Below, piece by piece: positions 28,608-30,001 of a DNA stretch of 30,001 nucleotides (position 1 is the stretch's first letter; each line of letters opens with the position of its first letter). Position numbers and translations under genes: made by a program. Source of the stretch: a virus; the IMG/VR virus record IMGVR_UViG_3300020020_000127, positions 1-30,001 of that record; one strand, written 5' to 3'. A model generated the notes under the pieces. That model did not search any database, had not been told where the DNA came from, and worked only from the letters and a program-made list of their open reading frames with translations.

Positions 28608-29501
28608 ATGAGTCAAATATTTAAATCGGTAACCGCGGGATCTCTTCCCCCTAGCGTCCCGACGCAATTTGTTACAGATGAAGGAACGGCCGTACCTGCG
28701 CTTAATATTCTAAACGTTTTGGGAGGCGGTAGTATAGAGACATCAGCGCCAGGAAGTTTAAACACAGTTGCTATAGAGTTAATAGGTTTAACAAATCATT
28801 CTGTGTTGGTCGGTTCTGGAACGTCCACTATTACTAACGTAGGACCTACCGCAACAGTAGGTCAAGTTTTACAGTCGGCTGGTGCATTATCAGATCCTGC
28901 GTTCAGTACTGCAACATATCCTTTGACTACTACCGTTAATCAAATACTATTCTCAAGTGCCACCAATACTGTAACAGGTCTGACAGCAGTTAACCAAGCT
29001 GTACTTACAAGCACACTAGCCGGACTTCCAACCTGGGTTCCCCTCGCTAATGGTCAAATAATAATAGGATCAACCGCAGGAAGTCCGTCTGCCGCAATAT
29101 TGACGCAGGGGCCCGGTATATCAATAGTCAATGGTTCCAACTCTATTACGATATCGGCAAGTGCCGGTGGTTTTGCATGGACAGACGTTACAACGGCTAC
29201 ACAAACATTAGTTGCGGAAAACGGTTATATCACCGATCGCGGTGGGGGTGTTACCTATACACTACCAGCATCAGGGGCATTGGGTGATGAAATCCGAATT
29301 GTAGGAAAATTAGGACTAGCAACGATTACGCCTAATGCAAACCAACAAATAGTTATGGGAAGTGCTTCTGGAACCGTTGGAATTACAGGGACAGCAGTAT
29401 CTAATAACGTAGGAGACTGTATAGGATTGATATGTATTACCGCAGGGGCATCAACTGTATGGCGTGCTGATTCTGTTATTGGAACATGGACATTAAACTA
29501 A
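28608..29501 (+). CDS. tail fibre-like protein
   Basis: A 297-residue protein with AGG before the ATG. The N-terminal half has a repeat pattern ([60 protein letters not shown]) of about 25 residues, like fibre shaft units. The region around [20 protein letters not shown] is a linker. The C-terminal 110 residues ([40 protein letters not shown] and [17 protein letters not shown]) are a beta domain of the type found at tips of phage fibres. It is probably a second fibre or a distal fibre segment next to the long one. Confidence 0.7.
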   Translation: MSQIFKSVTAGSLPPSVPTQFVTDEGTAVPALNILNVLGGGSIETSAPGSLNTVAIELIGLTNHSVLVGSGTSTITNVGPTATVGQVLQSAGALSDPAFSTATYPLTTTVNQILFSSATNTVTGLTAVNQAVLTSTLAGLPTWVPLANGQIIIGSTAGSPSAAILTQGPGISIVNGSNSITISASAGGFAWTDVTTATQTLVAENGYITDRGGGVTYTLPASGALGDEIRIVGKLGLATITPNANQQIVMGSASGTVGITGTAVSNNVGDCIGLICITAGASTVWRADSVIGTWTLN

Positions 29502-29516
29502 TAATATAGAGGCAAC

Positions 29517-30001
29517 ATGCCAACACCAGGAAATTCAATCAATGAAGCTACTACAGGTGTAACCGGATTTACTGGCACAGCATTTGTGGGATCACCTGCA
29601 ACACAACATTGTGTTCAAATAGGTGGATCGACAACTAGCACTTTAAGCAGCGTCTCTAATGGAACTACAGGACAGATTTTAACGGCTGTAACCGGGTTAG
29701 ATCCAACATTTCAAAATGCTGCTGCATCTTCAAAAGTTACAACATTCCTAGCAAGTAGTACGTGGACTATTGATCCACGCTCTAAATCTGTCGAGTTTTA
29801 TGTTTGGGGTTCCGGAGCGGGTGGAGGAAGCGGACGTTGTGGAGCTAGTGGGACAGCGGGAGGAGGATCGGGAGGAGGTCCAGGACAGTTTTGTCATGTA
29901 AAAACGTTATCCACTAATTTAACTGCGAGTCCATATACCGTAACAATTGGGGCCGGTGGTACAGGTGGAATTTCAGTTAATGCAATTGCCACTCAAGGAA
30001 A
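29517..30001 (+). CDS. fibre-like protein with glycine-rich domain (3' truncated)
   Basis: The gene starts at ATG 29517, with GAGG at 29509-29512, and is open to the end of the window (161 codons seen). The first 80 residues (SINEATTGVTGFTGTAFVGS, then NGTTGQILTAVTGLDPTFQN) share the GQIL...DP.F pattern of the previous fibre-like protein. From about residue 95 a glycine-rich domain begins: VEFYVWGSGAGGGSGRCG, GGGSGGGPGQFC, then TVTIGAGGTGG. This matches phage glycine-rich tail tips, which bind receptors. Its true length is not visible. Confidence 0.65.
   Translation, partial: MPTPGNSINEATTGVTGFTGTAFVGSPATQHCVQIGGSTTSTLSSVSNGTTGQILTAVTGLDPTFQNAAASSKVTTFLASSTWTIDPRSKSVEFYVWGSGAGGGSGRCGASGTAGGGSGGGPGQFCHVKTLSTNLTASPYTVTIGAGGTGGISVNAIATQG

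Overview
The window is a contiguous piece of an AT-rich, double-stranded DNA tailed-phage genome (free phage, prophage or phage-plasmid; the sequence alone does not decide). The structural genes follow a podovirus-like order close to that of P22-type phages: small and large terminase, P22-type portal, scaffold, HK97-fold coat (N4-gp56-like), head-tail connector, gp10-like tail hub, short fibre, ejection proteins, then long tail fibres. Shine-Dalgarno sites (GGAG, GAGG) are strong and start/stop overlaps (ATGA, TAATG, TTGA) are common, so the host is a bacterium, but nothing in the sequence names it. I saw no tRNA, rRNA, CRISPR array, tyrosine integrase, DNA polymerase or recognisable lysis cassette.

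Left region (1-6.6 kb): the tail of a possible replication protein, a RusA-like resolvase, a ParB/Srx-fold protein, two DUF551-like proteins, a complete small serine recombinase, a small HNH protein and many short helical or zinc-ribbon proteins. Most are translationally coupled on the plus strand. A near-consensus promoter at 3985-4014 probably drives the second half. Minus-strand genes at 1476-1760 and 5985-6303 face this operon and have their own Shine-Dalgarno sites and candidate promoters.

Middle region (6.7-15.5 kb): packaging and capsid genes. Small proteins missed by a 60-residue cutoff lie between the terminase and portal genes and after the portal. A minus-strand gene (11969-12286) with a helix-hairpin-helix domain is encoded antisense to the 3' end of a plus-strand gene. 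The coat leader can form a hairpin that covers the coat Shine-Dalgarno. Two good terminator candidates occur at 10846 and 15452.

Right region (15.5-30 kb): tail connector, hub, fibre and ejection genes, then a free-standing HNH homing endonuclease with its own candidate promoter and a hairpin over its ribosome site, then a tail fibre built from beta repeats and at least two more fibre-like proteins. The last one runs off the window. The same small FCCH-like beta domain is scattered through four neighbouring virion proteins.

The best candidates for something undescribed are the antisense helix-hairpin-helix gene, the duplicated 20-bp palindromic element at 5995 and 10876, the structured leaders of the coat and HNH genes, and the ParB-like protein whose C-terminal motif recurs in a separate small protein just downstream.
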